Below, in pieces: positions 24,551-26,246 of a stretch of DNA of 26,246 nucleotides; within the stretch, counting starts at the first letter, position 1, and each line of letters starts with the position of its first letter. The position numbers and the translations under genes are program-made. This DNA comes from a bacterium. GTDB lineage: Bacteria; Eremiobacterota; Eremiobacteria; Baltobacterales; Baltobacteraceae. The notes beneath the pieces are model-generated. The model saw only the letters and a list, made by a program, of their open reading frames with translations, did not search any database and had not been told where the DNA came from. Location of the stretch: NCBI GenBank assembly GCA_021784715.1, contig JAJYHP010000178.1:1-26246 (forward strand), written 5' to 3'.

Positions 24551-25239
24551 TCGCGCTCGCGCAAGACGACGAAGCCGGAGTCGACGCGCACGGCGATATG
24601 CGAACGTTCGCGACCTGCGTCGAGAATCTGGCCGATTAACGACCGGACGAGCTCTTCCTCGCAATCGTAGAACGAAGCGAGTATCTCTACGCCTAACTCT
24701 TCGAGGAGCGTCGGCGCGACGAATCCGCAGCGCGGAAGCGTCTCGTAGTGGCGCTCGTCGTACGCTCCGTTTCGCCACGGGCCGCGTCGTCCGAAGACTT
24801 GATGGTGATAATCCCAAGCGCAGAGTTCGCGGTCGCCCCAGCGGAAGTCGCCGCGTACGCAGAGCCGTCGGCAGAGTGCGCACGGAACGATCGGCACGGG
24901 GCCGCTCTCGATCGCCTCGACGATGTCGGGTGGTAGATCCTCGACATTGATGAGCTCCGCCTCGTGAAGATTGGTCGGCAGCGGAGCGTTCCAGCCGATG
25001 CGCGCGAGCAGATCGAGATCGTGCAACGGCGCGACGAATGCACTCTCATCCTCCGCCGGAAAGGTTCGATCGATCCAGTGCAAGAGATCGTCGGGAGCGA
25101 TACCGACGCTCTGCCAGGTATCCCCGACCGCGGTATCGATCGGCGTGACCGCCACCGGCACCAGCCGGGCGACGATCGTCCGACCCTCGGGCAGGAGGCT
25201 GTTGGTAAAGGCAAGCGTGCTACTGTTGCCGCCGAGCAC
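24547..25239 (-). CDS. Unknown protein with Cys cluster, between carB and pbpA
   Basis: I do not recognise this gene. With GTG at 25239 as start it encodes 230 residues without signal peptide or membrane segment. The first half is beta/alpha-like (RTIVARLVPVAVTPIDTAVGD). The centre has a Cys cluster, C120-x2-C123-x3-C127 and C140, followed by WDYHHQVFGRRGPW, which could bind zinc. The C-terminal part (LEELGVEILASFYDCEEELVRSLIGQ) is helical and acidic. The start is uncertain: the frame is open further into carB (to 25530), and an ATC two codons earlier is a non-standard option. It begins 23 nt after the carB stop and overlaps pbpA by 4 nt, so it is expressed with the cell-wall genes. Confidence 0.7.
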   Translation of the reverse strand: MLGGNSSTLAFTNSLLPEGRTIVARLVPVAVTPIDTAVGDTWQSVGIAPDDLLHWIDRTFPAEDESAFVAPLHDLDLLARIGWNAPLPTNLHEAELINVEDLPPDIVEAIESGPVPIVPCALCRRLCVRGDFRWGDRELCAWDYHHQVFGRRGPWRNGAYDERHYETLPRCGFVAPTLLEELGVEILASFYDCEEELVRSLIGQILDAGRERSHIAVRVDSGFVVLRERE

Positions 25240-25262
25240 GACGATGCCCGCCGGTTTCTCGG

Positions 25263-26246
25263 CTACGCTTTCGCCGCCACCGACTCCAGGTATCGATGGA
25301 GACTGCGCGGCGGCCCCGCCGAATTTGCGAGGGCCTCCGCCAGGGCTCGGGCGGTATCGAGACTGGTCAGACACGCTATACTGGCTTCGACCGAGCCGCG
25401 CCGAATCTTGTAAGCATCTGAGACCTCCCGCGCACCTTTCGCGTCGTTGATAACGAGATCGACGCTCCGCGAGGCGATCGCGTCGAGGACGTGCGGGCTG
25501 CCCTCGGCGATCTTCCCGATCCTCTCGCATGCGATGCCCGCCGCGGCAAGCACGCGCTGGGTTCCGTCGGTGGCGATGAGCGTATGGCCGAGCTCGACGT
25601 AGCGGCGCATTATCGGCACCGCGCGCTCCTTCTCTTCGTCGGCGATGGAAACGAGAATGCGCCCGCCTCGTTCGGGCAGCGCGATTCCGGCGCCGAGAAA
25701 GCCTTTGCGCAACGCCCCGGCAAAGGTCGCATCGATCCCGAGGACCTCGCCGGTCGATTTCATCTCCGGGCCGAGAATCGTTTCAACTCCGCGCATTTTC
25801 GCAAACGAAAAGACGGGAACTTTGACCACCGTGAAGGGCGAATGCGGGCGCAGACCCGTCCCATACGGGAGATCGGCGAGCCGAGCTCCCAAAGCGATCC
25901 GCGTCGCCGCCGCCGTCAAGTTGACGCCCGTCGCCTTCTGAATGATCGGCACCGTGCGCGAAGCGCGCGGATTCGCTTCGATGATATAGAGCTTCCCTTG
26001 GTGAATGACGAACTGAATGTTGATCGATCCGCGAACGCCAAGTTCGCGGGCAATCGCAAGCGTTACCTCGGTGATATGCCGTTCCATAGCCTCGTCGAGC
26101 GATGGGGCCGGGTAGACCGAGATCGAGTCACCGGAGTGAATGCCCGCGCGTTCGATATGTTCGAAAATGCCGGGAATCAAAAGGTCTTCGCCGTCGAAGA
26201 CCGCATCGAGCTCGACTTCGAGCCCCTCGATATACCGGTCGACCAG
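25263..26246 (-). CDS. carB: Carbamoyl-phosphate synthase large subunit, C-terminal part (5' end outside window)
   Basis: Makes carbamoyl phosphate from bicarbonate, ammonia and ATP for pyrimidine and arginine synthesis. The visible 327 residues cover the end of the second ATP-grasp domain (LVDRYIEGLEVELDAVFDGE, IPGIFEHIERAGIHSGDS, FVIHQGKLYIIEANPRASRTVP) and the C-terminal MGS-like allosteric domain (ILVSIADEEKERAVPIMRRY to VDLVINDAKG). The first in-frame start codon is a TTG at 26180, but homology continues without break to the window edge, so the true start lies beyond 26246. The unknown gene follows within 23 nt. Confidence 0.95.
   Translation of the reverse strand: MVDRYIEGLEVELDAVFDGEDLLIPGIFEHIERAGIHSGDSISVYPAPSLDEAMERHITEVTLAIARELGVRGSINIQFVIHQGKLYIIEANPRASRTVPIIQKATGVNLTAAATRIALGARLADLPYGTGLRPHSPFTVVKVPVFSFAKMRGVETILGPEMKSTGEVLGIDATFAGALRKGFLGAGIALPERGGRILVSIADEEKERAVPIMRRYVELGHTLIATDGTQRVLAAAGIACERIGKIAEGSPHVLDAIASRSVDLVINDAKGAREVSDAYKIRRGSVEASIACLTSLDTARALAEALANSAGPPRSLHRYLESVAAKA

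Noticed and set aside
24551..24883. Arg-rich N-terminal extension of the penicillin-binding protein
   Set aside because: It overlaps the unknown gene upstream in a shadow frame; the coupled GTG at 24550 places the membrane helix correctly.
1..26246. CRISPR arrays, tRNA or rRNA genes, prophage or defence islands
   Set aside because: No regularly spaced repeats, no tRNA-like or rRNA-like sequence and no transposase, phage or restriction genes were recognised on either strand.

Overview
The window is a densely packed, GC-rich bacterial segment. It has no RNA genes, no CRISPR array, no intact transposase gene and no gene-free stretch over 300 bases; the longest gap is about 130 bp (3736-3864). 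Nearly all neighbouring genes on a strand overlap by 4 nt (ATGA or GTGA) or sit within a few tens of bases. The gene set points to a diderm bacterium outside the Proteobacteria. It has an Mla-type lipid transport set whose MCE protein carries a long helical and beta-rich extension, lipoproteins, a PASTA-domain Ser/Thr kinase next to a class B penicillin-binding protein, SpoIID, RqcH, and a ruvCAB-spoIID-queA order known from Gram-positive-type lineages. A Terrabacteria diderm such as Candidatus Eremiobacterota (WPS-2) would fit, but this is inference and no marker was searched.

Left part (1-3735): the 3' portion of an AlkA/OGG-type DNA glycosylase gene on the + strand converges on an ArsB-like transporter gene, with stop codons interlocked in one CTAG. 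A divergent promoter gap of about 46 bp separates the transporter from a XerC/D recombinase gene, which is translationally coupled to a small DUF4097-like lipoprotein gene.

Middle left (3736-13122, - strand, read right to left): lipoprotein, gmk, rpoZ, glmS, rph, a small helical protein, mlaE, mlaF, an MCE/MlaD protein, panE and a zinc-ribbon AIM24 protein. This combines nucleotide and RNA metabolism, amino-sugar synthesis for the envelope, and a lipid transporter. The gap between the AIM24 gene and the convergent lipoprotein gene is filled by what looks like a 123-bp MITE-like insertion: inverted ends flanked by CTAG on both sides.

Middle (13106-14743, + strand): rqcH, a ribosome quality-control factor, contains an exact in-frame 60-bp tandem duplication. 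Its 5' end overlaps the divergent lipoprotein gene and its 3' end overlaps sodA.

Right part (14709-26246, - strand, read right to left): carB (5' end outside the window), an unknown Cys-rich protein, a class B PBP, a PASTA kinase, ruvC, ruvA, ruvB, spoIID, a PilZ protein, queA, a quinone oxidoreductase and sodA. From the unknown gene down to the oxidoreductase, most junctions overlap. The PASTA kinase gene is split by an exact 85-bp tandem duplication. Removing one copy restores a single 684-codon frame, so this is either a very recent (possibly reversible) mutation or an assembly error. queA has no ATG, GTG or TTG in a position that keeps its conserved N-terminus; an ATT inside the end of the PilZ gene gives a family-typical length.

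The observations most worth checking are the two exact tandem duplications, the MITE-like insertion, the non-standard queA start and the extended MlaD protein.
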